A program made the position numbers and the translations under genes. A model generated the notes under the pieces. It made no database searches. It was not told the DNA's origin and saw nothing but the letters and a program-made list of their open reading frames with translations. Shown here piece by piece: positions 1 through 8,654 of a stretch of 56,149 nucleotides of DNA. The stretch comes from Fidelibacterota bacterium (GTDB taxonomy: Bacteria > Fidelibacterota > UBA2242): the NCBI GenBank assembly GCA_018002295.1, contig JAGNGI010000006.1, positions 1 through 56,149 of the forward strand, in the 5' to 3' direction. Numbering within the stretch: the first letter of the stretch is position 1; every line of letters begins with the position of its first letter.

Positions 1-18
1 GGTAATTTCCACTGACAT
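1..18 (-). CDS. 5' end of a gene running off the left edge
   Basis: On the minus strand an ATG at 18-16 opens a frame reading M-S-V-E-I-T to the window edge. A strong Shine-Dalgarno (AAGGAG, complement of 25-30) lies 6 nt upstream, which is the main support. Only six codons are visible, so no function can be proposed. It lies in the same direction as the DUF4249/TonB genes and could be the next gene of that unit, 65 bp downstream. Confidence 0.45.
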
Positions 19-82
19 CCTTTTCTCCTTTTGTTTTAATTAACATTTACAATCCAAAATTGGAGAAAAAGATGTCTCTTTT

Positions 83-1054
83 TCAAATCATTTCTTTATC
101 TACCCACACTTTTCTGTGATGAACCTCATTTAAGCACTGCTCGATTAGATTTTTACTAAAGGAAATATTTTTACTTCTTGTTTTGCTATATGCGCATATT
201 ACGCCTCGGCCATTTTCTACATTTGAATATAATTCGATTTTTGTGTTGAAACCACTCAATTCATCCTGGCTTTTACTTTCTTCAAAAATATAGATAGCGT
301 TTTCATCCAAGGAGAATATTTTTGCATATAAGGAGACACTTTCATAGTCGGATAATTTTAAGCTGATTTTATTTTCGTCCCAGTAGCGATAACTATTCAC
401 TTTTTGAATGACATTTTTAAGGCAATCAATAATCTCTTCTCTTGATATAATATAGAAACATTTAGTTTGCACATTTGCCAATGGTAATAAGTGATAATAG
501 TCATTGTTTAATTGAATATCGAAATCGTTGGAATCATTGTTGGTTGCAGATAGATATATTTTTACAAAATAAGCCTCGGCCGATGCTACTTCACTCCATG
601 AAAAACTTAAATATTCGGGCATTTCGTAAAACAGGGTATCATTTACTGGAATTGCGCAATGCACCGAATCCGGAATTTCCACCTCCGCCCGTATAGTTTC
701 ATAATCCGGATGAATAACATTGACAGCCACTCGATCGTGAGGTTTTAAAGGTAAGTTCAAATAATAATAAAAGCGTCCGTACCATTCTATAATACTATCG
801 GGCTGGGCAATGTACTCGTTGCCGTTTTTATTGACTATCATTTTTAATGAATCTTCGTTCAAATCCTCCTGAGGTAAGGATTCAAACAGGTCCGTTTTAG
901 AAATGTGAAAAATCTGATTTGGATTACCGGGAGATAGTACCGAACTCACGACCAGCATATTCTTGCTTTTTTCAATATCATAATCAGGCATTGTCGGTTC
1001 ACAACAGTAAAAACCTGCAAAAATCAACATAATACACAGGAATTTCTTTACCAT
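83..1054 (-). CDS. DUF4249-like outer-membrane-associated lipoprotein
   Basis: A 323-residue protein with an N-terminal signal peptide (residues 1-17) ending in a lipobox-like stretch with Cys17/Cys18, so probably a lipoprotein. After the lipidated Cys comes a charged linker and then the 'lvVssvLspg' pattern typical of DUF4249 proteins, which in Bacteroidota are encoded directly after a TonB-dependent receptor. That is the arrangement here: its start overlaps the end of the receptor gene by 7 bp, implying translational coupling. By family analogy it would sit at the outer membrane as a partner of the receptor; the substrate is unknown. The family assignment rests on size, lipobox and context more than on a diagnostic motif. 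Confidence 0.6.
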   Translation of the reverse strand: MVKKFLCIMLIFAGFYCCEPTMPDYDIEKSKNMLVVSSVLSPGNPNQIFHISKTDLFESLPQEDLNEDSLKMIVNKNGNEYIAQPDSIIEWYGRFYYYLNLPLKPHDRVAVNVIHPDYETIRAEVEIPDSVHCAIPVNDTLFYEMPEYLSFSWSEVASAEAYFVKIYLSATNNDSNDFDIQLNNDYYHLLPLANVQTKCFYIISREEIIDCLKNVIQKVNSYRYWDENKISLKLSDYESVSLYAKIFSLDENAIYIFEESKSQDELSGFNTKIELYSNVENGRGVICAYSKTRSKNISFSKNLIEQCLNEVHHRKVWVDKEMI

Positions 1055-3264
1055 AATTTCCCCCGAATTCCGATTGTCGCCATGGGCGGCAACTGGATAT
1101 AAGATTCCGTTTCTCCTTTCTCTTCATTGTCTTGATAATCAAGAACATTTAAACGGCCATATATGTTGATAAAATTAATATACCATTCGAAATCTTTATT
1201 GTACCATTTGATTTTCCTGGAGTAATTAATGTCCATTCTATGATAGGCTGGTAGTCGGAATTCATTACGCCCGGAGTAAATGACACCGTCCGAATAGGCA
1301 TTATTGTTACTAATAAATCCCTCTTCGTAATCCAGGAATCCTGTTGAATATGTGCCGATTTGCCTTGTAAAATTGGCGCCGGAATGATAGATGAACTTTA
1401 ATCCAATCGTCGCCTTTTCGGAATATTTGTAGATGATGTCGGCGGTAAAGTAATGTGGCATGTCATATTTTGGTTTGTAACTTTCACCATTGAACTTTTT
1501 CCTGGTTTTAGAATACATATATGAAATACTGGCGTTGTATTTTTCAGTTTCTTTTTTAAAAAGTAGCTCCAGGCCTATCGAATTTGCCGTACCGCTGAGG
1601 AAATCTGGTTGGATTTCGGAAAATTTGGCTGTGTTATACTCGATCAACTTACTGATATTTTTCTTATATAGATTTAAGACCAGATTTAATTTTCCTGTAT
1701 ATTCAAGTCCAATTACTCCCTGATCGGCTTCCATCATAGGTATATCTTCCGGAATTGCCACCCAGGCATCGAACATTGAAAGCAGTACTTCTTCGGTGCC
1801 AAGTGTTAATAAATTCTGATGAGTCCGACTGAATTGAATATTCGTTGAAATTGAAGGATTGATCGAATAACTAAGACTAATGAATGGGGAGTAACCCGTT
1901 TTATTTTTTTGTGCAACAATATACCTGCTTCCTATAGAAAAGAAGATTTTACTAAGTATCTTTTTGCTGTAATCGAAGAAGTAGGAGATTTCCTCAAATT
2001 CTGTTCGTGGAATGGTCAATTTCTGATAACTAAATCCGCCTGATCTCAACCGGTAAAATATGTTTTGATATTCACCACCAATTCTGATTTTTCCGAAAGA
2101 ATTGCCAGAATAACTAAAGTAGGATTTATATTGAATACTACTCAACTCATTATCGATGTATTCCGTATATGTCGTATCGTCGGGTAGATATTCTGCTTTG
2201 AACGAGCTGTATGAAATCTGGTTTATTAGGTTTATTTTGGGTGAGATAAAGTAGATATGTTTTCCACCGATTGCCGAATTCTGCCAGATATAGCATGGAA
2301 AATCCGATTGATCGGCGGTGCCGACATCGTAATTGTCACGACTAATATAGGATGATAATTCGATGCGATGTCTTTGCCAGGGTTTTATCACGATTTTACC
2401 CGTTCCATCGATGAAATTGTATGGAAACCGCCAATCGGAATTTGCAACTGTCAGAATTGCGTTGGCAAGCAGATCAGCGTAGGTTCTGCGAATACTAAAC
2501 ATATAACTTCCAAATGGCAGTGGACCTTCAAGTCTCATTTTTGAACTGAGCATACTGATATTAATATAGCCGCTATGTACATCACTATTGCCATCGCGAA
2601 TATTAATATTAAGAACACTGCTTAACCGGTTTCCATTGCTTGCGTCACAGATGATTTTCTGCATGTTTGCCTGCTGAATGACATCGGAATCGAATGTGCT
2701 GAAAATTCCCGATAGGTGATAGGGACTATAGATGCACATCCCATCCAGTAAAATCAGGTTTTGGTCGCGATTTCCACCTCTTACATATAGCCCGAGATTC
2801 CAGTCGTTTGCGGTTGTTACTCCCGGATATGATTCAAGCGTCCGGAATAAATCAGGCTCACCGATTACCGGCAGATAATCGATGTCATTTTTGTCGATTC
2901 TGATATGACTTGTCGTATATTGTTGTGCGTATTTATTACCATACACTTCAATTTCAGGGCTTTTTATTTCGGCTTTGTCCATTTCTACTTCTAAAAATTC
3001 AATCCTTTCTCCGAGGTAGATTGATACGATATGTTTTTCATATTGAATATGGGAAAAAGTAATTTCATACTTGCCTGCTTTTAAATCAACTAATGTGAAA
3101 TAGCCGTTTTCATCTGTCGAGCAACCGATGCCCTGTTCCTCTATAAAAACATTTACGCCAATGATTGGTTCATTGGTAGACTTTTCACAGACCAAACCAT
3201 GGATCGAAATAGACTGAGATAATAAAGTATTGATTAATATTATACATAAGATTAAAACTCTCAT
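1048..3264 (-). CDS. TonB-dependent receptor with N-terminal carboxypeptidase-regulatory-like domain
   Basis: A 738-residue outer membrane receptor. Residues 1-16 form a signal peptide. Residues about 20-95 are a CarboxypepD_reg-like beta-sandwich ('HGLVCEKSTNEPIIGVNVFI', then 'TDENGYFTL' and 'GKYEITFSH'). Residues about 115-220 are a plug domain containing 'LYVRGGNRDQNLILLDGMCI', and the remainder alternates aromatic/polar beta-strands of a barrel. The protein ends in an aromatic residue (W), as barrels often do. It is shorter than typical SusC proteins and has no SusD neighbour; its partner is the overlapping DUF4249-like lipoprotein. It probably imports or senses a ligand using TonB energy; the ligand cannot be read from the sequence. 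Confidence 0.82.
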   Translation of the reverse strand: MRVLILCIILINTLLSQSISIHGLVCEKSTNEPIIGVNVFIEEQGIGCSTDENGYFTLVDLKAGKYEITFSHIQYEKHIVSIYLGERIEFLEVEMDKAEIKSPEIEVYGNKYAQQYTTSHIRIDKNDIDYLPVIGEPDLFRTLESYPGVTTANDWNLGLYVRGGNRDQNLILLDGMCIYSPYHLSGIFSTFDSDVIQQANMQKIICDASNGNRLSSVLNINIRDGNSDVHSGYINISMLSSKMRLEGPLPFGSYMFSIRRTYADLLANAILTVANSDWRFPYNFIDGTGKIVIKPWQRHRIELSSYISRDNYDVGTADQSDFPCYIWQNSAIGGKHIYFISPKINLINQISYSSFKAEYLPDDTTYTEYIDNELSSIQYKSYFSYSGNSFGKIRIGGEYQNIFYRLRSGGFSYQKLTIPRTEFEEISYFFDYSKKILSKIFFSIGSRYIVAQKNKTGYSPFISLSYSINPSISTNIQFSRTHQNLLTLGTEEVLLSMFDAWVAIPEDIPMMEADQGVIGLEYTGKLNLVLNLYKKNISKLIEYNTAKFSEIQPDFLSGTANSIGLELLFKKETEKYNASISYMYSKTRKKFNGESYKPKYDMPHYFTADIIYKYSEKATIGLKFIYHSGANFTRQIGTYSTGFLDYEEGFISNNNAYSDGVIYSGRNEFRLPAYHRMDINYSRKIKWYNKDFEWYINFINIYGRLNVLDYQDNEEKGETESYIQLPPMATIGIRGKLW

Positions 3265-3282
3265 TAGACCTCACTAAAAAAG

Positions 3283-3330
3283 AAAGCCGGTGGGTACTAG
3301 TCAATAATACTAATACCCACCTACATTTTT
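3283..3330 (-). terminator. Hairpin between two minus-strand genes, likely terminator
   Basis: Arms 3289-3301 and 3309-3321 pair over 12 of 13 positions with a 7-nt loop. On the minus strand the hairpin follows the stop of the DUF3103-like remnant and leads, after three bases, into a T-rich run (complement of 3275-3285). It would separate that gene from the TonB receptor gene. On the plus strand it is followed by a short T run too, so it may act in both directions. Confidence 0.5.
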
Positions 3331-3988
3331 AGTCACCAATCGAAAACCAAAATGAAGAAAAATCCATTAAAACATTACGACCAACTTTAAGAGTAATTTT
3401 TGCATTAGGACCATTAAGCCATCCTTCATCAGTAATTGATGCAGTCGCCACATTAAGCATTAAATCATCAGATGAGTAATCATCCTCATATATTTTAACA
3501 TAAGGATTACTGACAGGATTAGTACCTTCCCATGCAATTAGGATATTTTTCCCATAATAAGTGCCTTCATCATATGATCCCATGTCTACAGTAGTAGTCC
3601 AGCCATTATAGAGATTCTGTTTGGCAATAACTTCTGCGTCTCCTTTATACCAGGGTTCACAATTATCTTCGATTTGTATATCTTGTACTACGACTTCATC
3701 ATTCGCCACCTGTGGATGTGGTAACGTGAATTGGAATGGGGTTATACCGGTGGTTTTTGCTAATAATCCTTGGCTACCTTGATTATTAATTTCACTTCTT
3801 TCATTAATCCCCACTACCATTACCGGATAATCAGGCTCGGTTTTGGCATCCAGAATGTGTTCTTTCAGATCGGCATCATAGGCATAAATCTCTTCCCATT
3901 CCATATCATCAGTAGTTAGAGGAGTGTAGGCTACCAGAATAGCCGATTCTCCATCTGTGCTCCATTCTCTTTTAATTTCAAAAAAATC
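3329..3988 (-). pseudogene. 5'-truncated DUF3103-like protein remnant
   Basis: The ORF from the first ATG (3904) encodes 191 residues, but the reading frame stays open upstream to 3988 and the extra codons look coding ('STDGESAILVAYTP' leading into 'EWEEIYAYDAD'). There is no start codon or ribosome site in that extension, and a TAA at 3991-3989 closes it. The residues resemble the C-terminal part of DUF3103 proteins (pattern 'ILVAYtP...W..IyAYD', 'PVMVVG', 'EPWYKGDAEV'). I infer that the N-terminal part was lost, with the break near 3988 where repeat-rich DNA begins. The alternative is a short intact protein starting at 3904, but no ribosome site precedes that ATG. The family call is tentative. 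Confidence 0.45.
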
Positions 3989-4012
3989 TTATTAAAATCA
4001 TGCGAAATGAGT

Positions 4013-4032
4013 GTAATCTCTGTTGAGATTAC
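4013..4032. repeat. Short perfect hairpin
   Basis: GTAATCTC (4013-4020) and GAGATTAC (4025-4032) pair perfectly around a TGTT loop. No T-tract follows, so it is not an obvious terminator. It lies 25 bp beyond the break of the DUF3103-like remnant, within the repeat-rich stretch. Confidence 0.5.
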
Positions 4033-4149
4033 GATTGTTAATCCCGGAGAAAATGTGCAATCATTGACTCCGGGCTTCTACTTTCCTGAAGGGCATAGCA
4101 TACTCCTTTCTTCTGATTGTTAGCGAATACAAAGGTCCGAATGCCGGGA

Positions 4150-4285
4150 ATTAAATACCAGGTTTCAAGCACCAAATACCAAATAAATTTCAAATACCAA
4201 TGTCCGCAACGATCCGGAATTGGGAGAGTTTGATATTTGGTTTTTGGTGCTTCTTTGGAATTTGATACTTGAAATTTGGAATTTC
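4150..4285. repeat. Imperfect inverted repeat, MITE-like
   Basis: The left arm core 4169-4185 matches the reverse complement of 4234-4250 at 16 of 17 positions. The flanks repeat degenerate A/T-rich words built on CCAAAT, TTTGG and GGAATTT. The roughly 48-nt loop carries no gene. The overlapping ORFs on both strands (4038-4394 minus; 4220-4515 plus) are low-complexity translations of the repeat and not credible genes. It could be a non-autonomous mobile element or a dispersed intergenic palindrome; target duplications are not obvious. Confidence 0.5.
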
Positions 4286-4579
4286 CTGCAGAAACAGGTT
4301 GTACTTTTCCCTCTGCAAAAATTGAGCTATATAAACAGACATTTTTTCCAGTCAAATCCCGGCTGGGCTCCACTAAGGCTGATTTTCGATTCATTCTATT
4401 CCTCTTGATAGAGATTTATTTTATCAAAACACCGAATAAACCAAAAACTCTGAGAAAAAACCAACTACACTCAGTTGAAGAACCGCTAAACGGGGAGAAT
4501 AACGCTTCTTCTTAAGCCCTATTAGAAATAGCAATTTGATATTAAGAATCGTAATTCAGTATATCAAGTAAAATATTTC

Positions 4580-4714
4580 GTAGGACAGCCTTTCCAGGCT
4601 GTCAGTGATCGACAGGCAGGAATGTCTTTTTGTTGTAGGGCGATTTGTTAAATCGCCCAGTCGAGTTACCAACTCGACTTACGATTTATAGACAGGCAAG
4701 AATGCCTGTCCTAC
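4580..4714. repeat. Mosaic of small hairpins bounded by inverted ends
   Basis: A 135-bp stretch begins with GTAGGACAG and ends with CTGTCCTAC, the exact inverse. Inside are consecutive hairpins with different stems: 4584-4591/4596-4603 (8 bp, loop TTCC), 4611-4614/4621-4624 (weak), 4638-4646/4650-4658 (9 bp, loop GTT), 4659-4667/4671-4679 (9 bp, loop ACC) and 4691-4698/4703-4710 (8 bp, loop AGAA). No ORF crosses it. It looks like an intergenic palindromic repeat of composite structure. The 3989-4822 gap holds no other recognisable gene. Confidence 0.65.
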
Positions 4715-4822
4715 GGCTAATATAATTTTACTTTTAACAATTTTTTATCGCTAAAATTTGTGTTAATTTATAAGGCTATTTTGGATTTAAAATGACGATA
4801 ATTTAACAGGAGTAAAAAATAT

Positions 4823-5893
4823 ATGGCGCGCAAAATCGTGCATATAATTGGTACGGGAACAGTTGGCGCCCCGTTAATCGGCGTGTTACTCGGTCACCTT
4901 GAACAATTGGGTATCGAAGAAATCTCCTTTGAACCCAATTTAAAAGCCATAGAAAATAAAGCGTTCCTGAATGGATTGGTGGCTCGCGGCGCGAAATTAT
5001 GCGTTCGCGAGGAAATTGCCGATGAATTTATAAGCGTCGGATGCAAAATTGATTACACATCGAAAGAGGCAATTGAACGGGCGGGAGTGATTATAGATTG
5101 TTCGCCTGGTGATGAGCCATTGAAAAATAAAGCCGAAATTTATTCGCGCCTCGATGGTGAGCCAAAATTTTTCATCGCTCAATCCAGAGCGGCCGGTTTT
5201 GGTTTAGATTATGCCTACGGCATCAACGATGAGGCTTTGGTATCGAGCGAAGTTCAGTTTGTCCGGGTTGTTTCCTGCAATGCGCATAATATTGCCGCTA
5301 TGATCAAAACTTTGGCTTTCGATGAAAAAGGCGAAAATTACTTAGATTGGGGGCGCTTTGTGTGTATTCGCCGGGCGAGTGACATTAGTGAGAATAAACC
5401 TTTTATTCCTGCACCCCAGATTAGTCTGCCCAGGGATGACAACTATGGAACTTTTCAAGCTTTGGATACGGCTTCTCTGTTTCGCACCATAGGAGTTAAT
5501 CTCGATATTTTTTCATCGGCACTGAAAGTCAATTCTCAATATCTGCATATTGTCAATTTCGATCTAAAGCTGAAACAACCGGTTACTTTGCCTTTAGTGA
5601 TCAACAAACTTGAAAGTAATTCGCTCATCGCTCTGACAAACAAGACCCAGTCCAGTCTGGTATTCGCCTTCGCGCGTGATATGGGATTCCTCGGTCGGAT
5701 TCTCAATCAATCGGTGGTTTCCGTGCCGAGTCTTACCGTTAAAGGGGATCGGGAAATAATAGGATTCTGCTTTTCGCCCCAAGATGGCAATTCTATTCTC
5801 AGTTCGATTGCGGCTACTGTCTGGTACTTTTATCCGCATTCTTACCGGGACAAATTGCAAAATCTGGATGATCTAATTTTTGCCGAAGTCTGA
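4823..5893 (+). CDS. Type II (archaeal-type) glyceraldehyde-3-phosphate dehydrogenase-like protein
   Basis: A 356-residue Rossmann-fold dehydrogenase with the dinucleotide loop GTGTVG at 10-15. The central 'VRVVSCNAHN' (Cys152) matches the catalytic-cysteine segment of type II GAPDH ('RVVSCNTT'), and 'IRRASD' near 187 and 'LHIVNFDLKLKQPVT' near 240 follow the same family order ('IRRAaDp', 'HVH...LkkPvT'). The 'PSHHG' segment that normally supplies active-site residues is replaced here by 'PRDDNYG', so substrate or chemistry may differ from classical GAPDH. It stands alone: a 900-bp repeat-rich gap upstream and 160 bp downstream. The ATG at 4823 has an AGGAG-type site at 4809-4813. It could be a paralogue with another phosphorylated-aldehyde substrate. 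Confidence 0.6.
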   Translation: MARKIVHIIGTGTVGAPLIGVLLGHLEQLGIEEISFEPNLKAIENKAFLNGLVARGAKLCVREEIADEFISVGCKIDYTSKEAIERAGVIIDCSPGDEPLKNKAEIYSRLDGEPKFFIAQSRAAGFGLDYAYGINDEALVSSEVQFVRVVSCNAHNIAAMIKTLAFDEKGENYLDWGRFVCIRRASDISENKPFIPAPQISLPRDDNYGTFQALDTASLFRTIGVNLDIFSSALKVNSQYLHIVNFDLKLKQPVTLPLVINKLESNSLIALTNKTQSSLVFAFARDMGFLGRILNQSVVSVPSLTVKGDREIIGFCFSPQDGNSILSSIAATVWYFYPHSYRDKLQNLDDLIFAEV

Positions 5894-6055
5894 ATTTGTT
5901 AACCGCAGAGGATGCTAAGAACGCCGAGTAATTATTGAACAAACGTAATAATAGTTTTGAAGTAAATAAGGTCAAATTATACACCTTAAGTATTTTCCTT
6001 TACGTATGATTATATGACTCGGGTTTCGTTTTTTTAAATTTTGAATAAACTCAAT

Positions 6056-6688
6056 ATGCTGATAGAACAAATCATTACTCAACAATTTTCAGAAAATGTC
6101 TGGCTGGTAGGTGACCCGCAAACGCGGAAAGGATTGATTATTGATCCTGGTGACCACGCCGATGAAATTATCGGTAAAATTAGCGCGATGAACATTCAAC
6201 CGCTGGCAATTTTGAACACGCATGCGCATCCTGATCATTTAGCCGCCGCGGCTGAAGTGCAAAATCATTACAATATACCGTTTTATCTTCATGCTAAAGA
6301 AAAAGCCGTTTTGAAATCCGCCATTCCTTTTGGATTGGTGCTGGGAATAAGAATTACTCGAGTCCCCAGTCAGGTGATTTATCTACAAGATGAAGAAACA
6401 CTTAAAATCGAACCTTTTGAGATTAGAGTGATTGCAACGCCCGGTCATACTCCCGGCAGTGTTTGTTATCTGATCGCCGATCGGCTATTTTCCGGTGATA
6501 CGTTGTTCCGGAATTCGGTTGGTCGCGTTGATTTCCCGGGCAGTTCCTGGCAGGAATTGAAGCGTAGTCTGGAGAAATTAAAGAATTTGCCGCCGACAAC
6601 CGAAGTCTATCCCGGTCACGGTATGAACACTACTATTGGGCAGGAATTATCTCATAATCCGTATCTAAAAAATGGCGAATGGCGATGA
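6056..6688 (+). CDS. Metallo-beta-lactamase-fold hydrolase, glyoxalase II-like
   Basis: A protein of about 210 residues with the complete zinc-binding set of the MBL fold: 'THAHPDHLAA' (HxHxDH), 'TPGHTPGSVCYL', 'FSGDTLF' and the late 'PGHG'. Size and motif spacing fit small GloB/YcbL-type thioester or phosphoester hydrolases. I place the start at ATG 6056; an in-frame TTG at 6041 would add five residues, and neither has a convincing ribosome site. It overlaps tilS by 10 bp and appears to open the tilS-hpt-ftsH-folP-cdaA run. The exact substrate cannot be told from the sequence. Confidence 0.8.
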   Translation: MLIEQIITQQFSENVWLVGDPQTRKGLIIDPGDHADEIIGKISAMNIQPLAILNTHAHPDHLAAAAEVQNHYNIPFYLHAKEKAVLKSAIPFGLVLGIRITRVPSQVIYLQDEETLKIEPFEIRVIATPGHTPGSVCYLIADRLFSGDTLFRNSVGRVDFPGSSWQELKRSLEKLKNLPPTTEVYPGHGMNTTIGQELSHNPYLKNGEWR

Positions 6689-8079
6689 AACCTACCACTC
6701 TTCAGCGGAAGTTTGTAGAATACGTCGAGCAAAACCATCTTTTAAATGATGTGCGAACCGTAGTCGCCGCCGTTTCGGGTGGAGTGGATTCTATGTGCCT
6801 GCTGGATTTGTTAATGTCAGAGAAAAAGCGCTGGGACATCGAGATTGTCGTTGCTCATTTTAATCATCAGATTCGCGGTCCTGAGGCGGATTCTGACGAA
6901 AACCTTGTCCGGCAATTTTGCGATAATCACTCATTGCCATTCTTTTCCGCAGCGGAAAATGTGCCGAAAATCGCTCGCGCTAAACGGATCTCTCTCGAAA
7001 TGGCTGGACGGGAATTGCGCTATGCTTTTTTTCAGAAAATTGCGGCTGATTTTCCGAACTCAATCATCGCCACGGCGCATACTCTCGATGATCAGGCTGA
7101 GACGATTCTGCTAAGAATGCTAAAAGGCACCGGTTTGCAAGGATTATCCGGAATTACGATGCGGCGCGAGAATATTAGACGGCCGCTATTGTTTGCTACC
7201 AAAGCGGAATTGTATGACTATGCCCGGGCGAGAGAATTGCCATTTGCCGAAGACCACACTAATTTATGTAACGACTACGAACGTAATTTTATTCGTAATC
7301 AGATTCTGCCGACAGTACAACATACTCTAAATCCTAATATTAGAGCGACTTTAGCTAATTTGGCGCAAAATTTAGGCGAAGCGCATCAATTTATTGTCGA
7401 ATTTGCCGAAAAGGCGCTGGAGAGTTTAATTATTAAGGCGAACTCCGAACAAATAGTGCTTGATAAATCTGGTCTTAAAACCTATTTTATCGCAGTTGAA
7501 AAAGAGATAATCTGGCAATCTTTACAAAGGTTAGATGGCACAATTAAACCATTAAATTTTAAGCAGATGAACCAATTGATTAAATTAGTGAATGAAGGTG
7601 AAACCGGACGGCGTATGAATCTTGGCGGTGAAATTACAGTTCTAATCGATCGAGAGCGGCTGATTTTAAAGCGCAATCGGTCGTCGAATTGGTCATCTTC
7701 ACCCATTATCCCCGGTGAGATAATTAAGAATGAGTTTTTCACCTTTTCCAGTGAACTGATGGATGTAAGTAATTTCAAGAAGGGGAAACGGCGCTCAAGG
7801 GTAGAGTTTATTGACTTTGATCTGGTTGGAAATAATCTTGGTTTGCGGCATTGGCAGAGAGGCGATCGCATGATACCACTCGGGATGAACCAATCCAAGA
7901 AAATCAGCGATATTTTGGTGGATTTGAAAGTCCCCCTCACTGATAAAAACCGCATTCCGCTCCTTTATAGTGAAGATAAAATTATTTGTCTATGCGGTCT
8001 GATACTGTCGGATGAGTTTAAAGTCACGTCCAATACTAAGACTGTTTTGAAATTAACCTACAAAGAAAAAGAAATATGA
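6679..8079 (+). CDS. tilS: tRNA(Ile)-lysidine synthase
   Basis: A 466-residue N-type ATP pyrophosphatase. The PP-loop 'SGGVDS' sits at 33-38, followed by 'VVAHFNHQIRG' and 'TAHTLDDQAETILLRMLKGTGLQGLSGI', the TilS signature. The C-terminal part (about 370-460) carries the TilS C-terminal substrate-binding domain ('LRHWQRGDRMIPLGM...KKISDILVDLKVP'). It converts the wobble C34 of tRNA-Ile(CAU) to lysidine so that AUA is read as Ile, and is essential in most bacteria. The gene overlaps its upstream neighbour and shares an ATGA-type 4-bp overlap with hpt, a widely conserved pairing. Confidence 0.95.
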   Translation: MAMKPTTLQRKFVEYVEQNHLLNDVRTVVAAVSGGVDSMCLLDLLMSEKKRWDIEIVVAHFNHQIRGPEADSDENLVRQFCDNHSLPFFSAAENVPKIARAKRISLEMAGRELRYAFFQKIAADFPNSIIATAHTLDDQAETILLRMLKGTGLQGLSGITMRRENIRRPLLFATKAELYDYARARELPFAEDHTNLCNDYERNFIRNQILPTVQHTLNPNIRATLANLAQNLGEAHQFIVEFAEKALESLIIKANSEQIVLDKSGLKTYFIAVEKEIIWQSLQRLDGTIKPLNFKQMNQLIKLVNEGETGRRMNLGGEITVLIDRERLILKRNRSSNWSSSPIIPGEIIKNEFFTFSSELMDVSNFKKGKRRSRVEFIDFDLVGNNLGLRHWQRGDRMIPLGMNQSKKISDILVDLKVPLTDKNRIPLLYSEDKIICLCGLILSDEFKVTSNTKTVLKLTYKEKEI

Positions 8080-8633
8080 AGAAGACGATAACTCTAGATG
8101 CCAGTTATGGTCAATACGCCGGTCAGGTGATCGAGGAACTTCTGACCGTCGAACAAATCAACCGGCGAGTTACGGAATTAGCTGTTGAAATCTCTGCGAT
8201 GTACCAAGGAACCGTACCGATTTTTATCGGGGTATTAAACGGCAGTTTCATCTTTTTTGCCGATCTATTCCGGAAATTAACAATTGACGGTGAAGTAGAT
8301 TTTATCAAAATTTCTTCCTATGCCGATCAGACTCGATCCTCCGGAACGATTTTACTGCGGAAGGATATTAGCTGTGATATAACCGGTCGAGAGGTAATAA
8401 TTGTCGAGGATATAATTGATTCCGGATTATCAATCAAATTTCTAAAACGTCGTATGGAAGAAAGTAATCCGTGCTCGGTTCGCTTCGCGGCGTTGTTGAT
8501 GAAAGAAGACGCGCGGGTGGATTTCCCGATTGATTTTGTAGGATTTAAGATACCAAATAAATTTGTTGTCGGATATGGTCTGGACGTTGCCCAGAGACTA
8601 CGCAACTTACCGTCAGTTTATGCTTTTAAGTAA
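8076..8633 (+). CDS. hpt: Hypoxanthine phosphoribosyltransferase
   Basis: A 185-residue type I phosphoribosyltransferase. The PRPP-binding loop reads 'VIIVEDIIDSGLS' (acidic pair E111-D112), and 'VPIFIGVLNGSFIFFADL' and 'DFIKISSYADQT' match bacterial Hpt. It salvages hypoxanthine/guanine to IMP/GMP. It lies between tilS (4-bp overlap) and ftsH (21-bp gap), the tilS-hpt-ftsH order known from many bacteria. Length is normal for the family. Confidence 0.93.
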   Translation: MKKTITLDASYGQYAGQVIEELLTVEQINRRVTELAVEISAMYQGTVPIFIGVLNGSFIFFADLFRKLTIDGEVDFIKISSYADQTRSSGTILLRKDISCDITGREVIIVEDIIDSGLSIKFLKRRMEESNPCSVRFAALLMKEDARVDFPIDFVGFKIPNKFVVGYGLDVAQRLRNLPSVYAFK

Positions 8634-8654
8634 GAAAAAAAGGAATTTAACTAT

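Noticed and set aside
3989-3991. Stop upstream of the DUF3103-like frame as another recoded selenocysteine codon
   Set aside because: It is TAA, not TGA, and coding-like sequence does not continue beyond it.
4038-4394. 118-codon minus-strand ORF
   Set aside because: It is a translation of the A/T-rich inverted repeat (runs such as WYLVLETWYLI) with no ribosome site; the plus-strand ORFs over the same stretch look the same.
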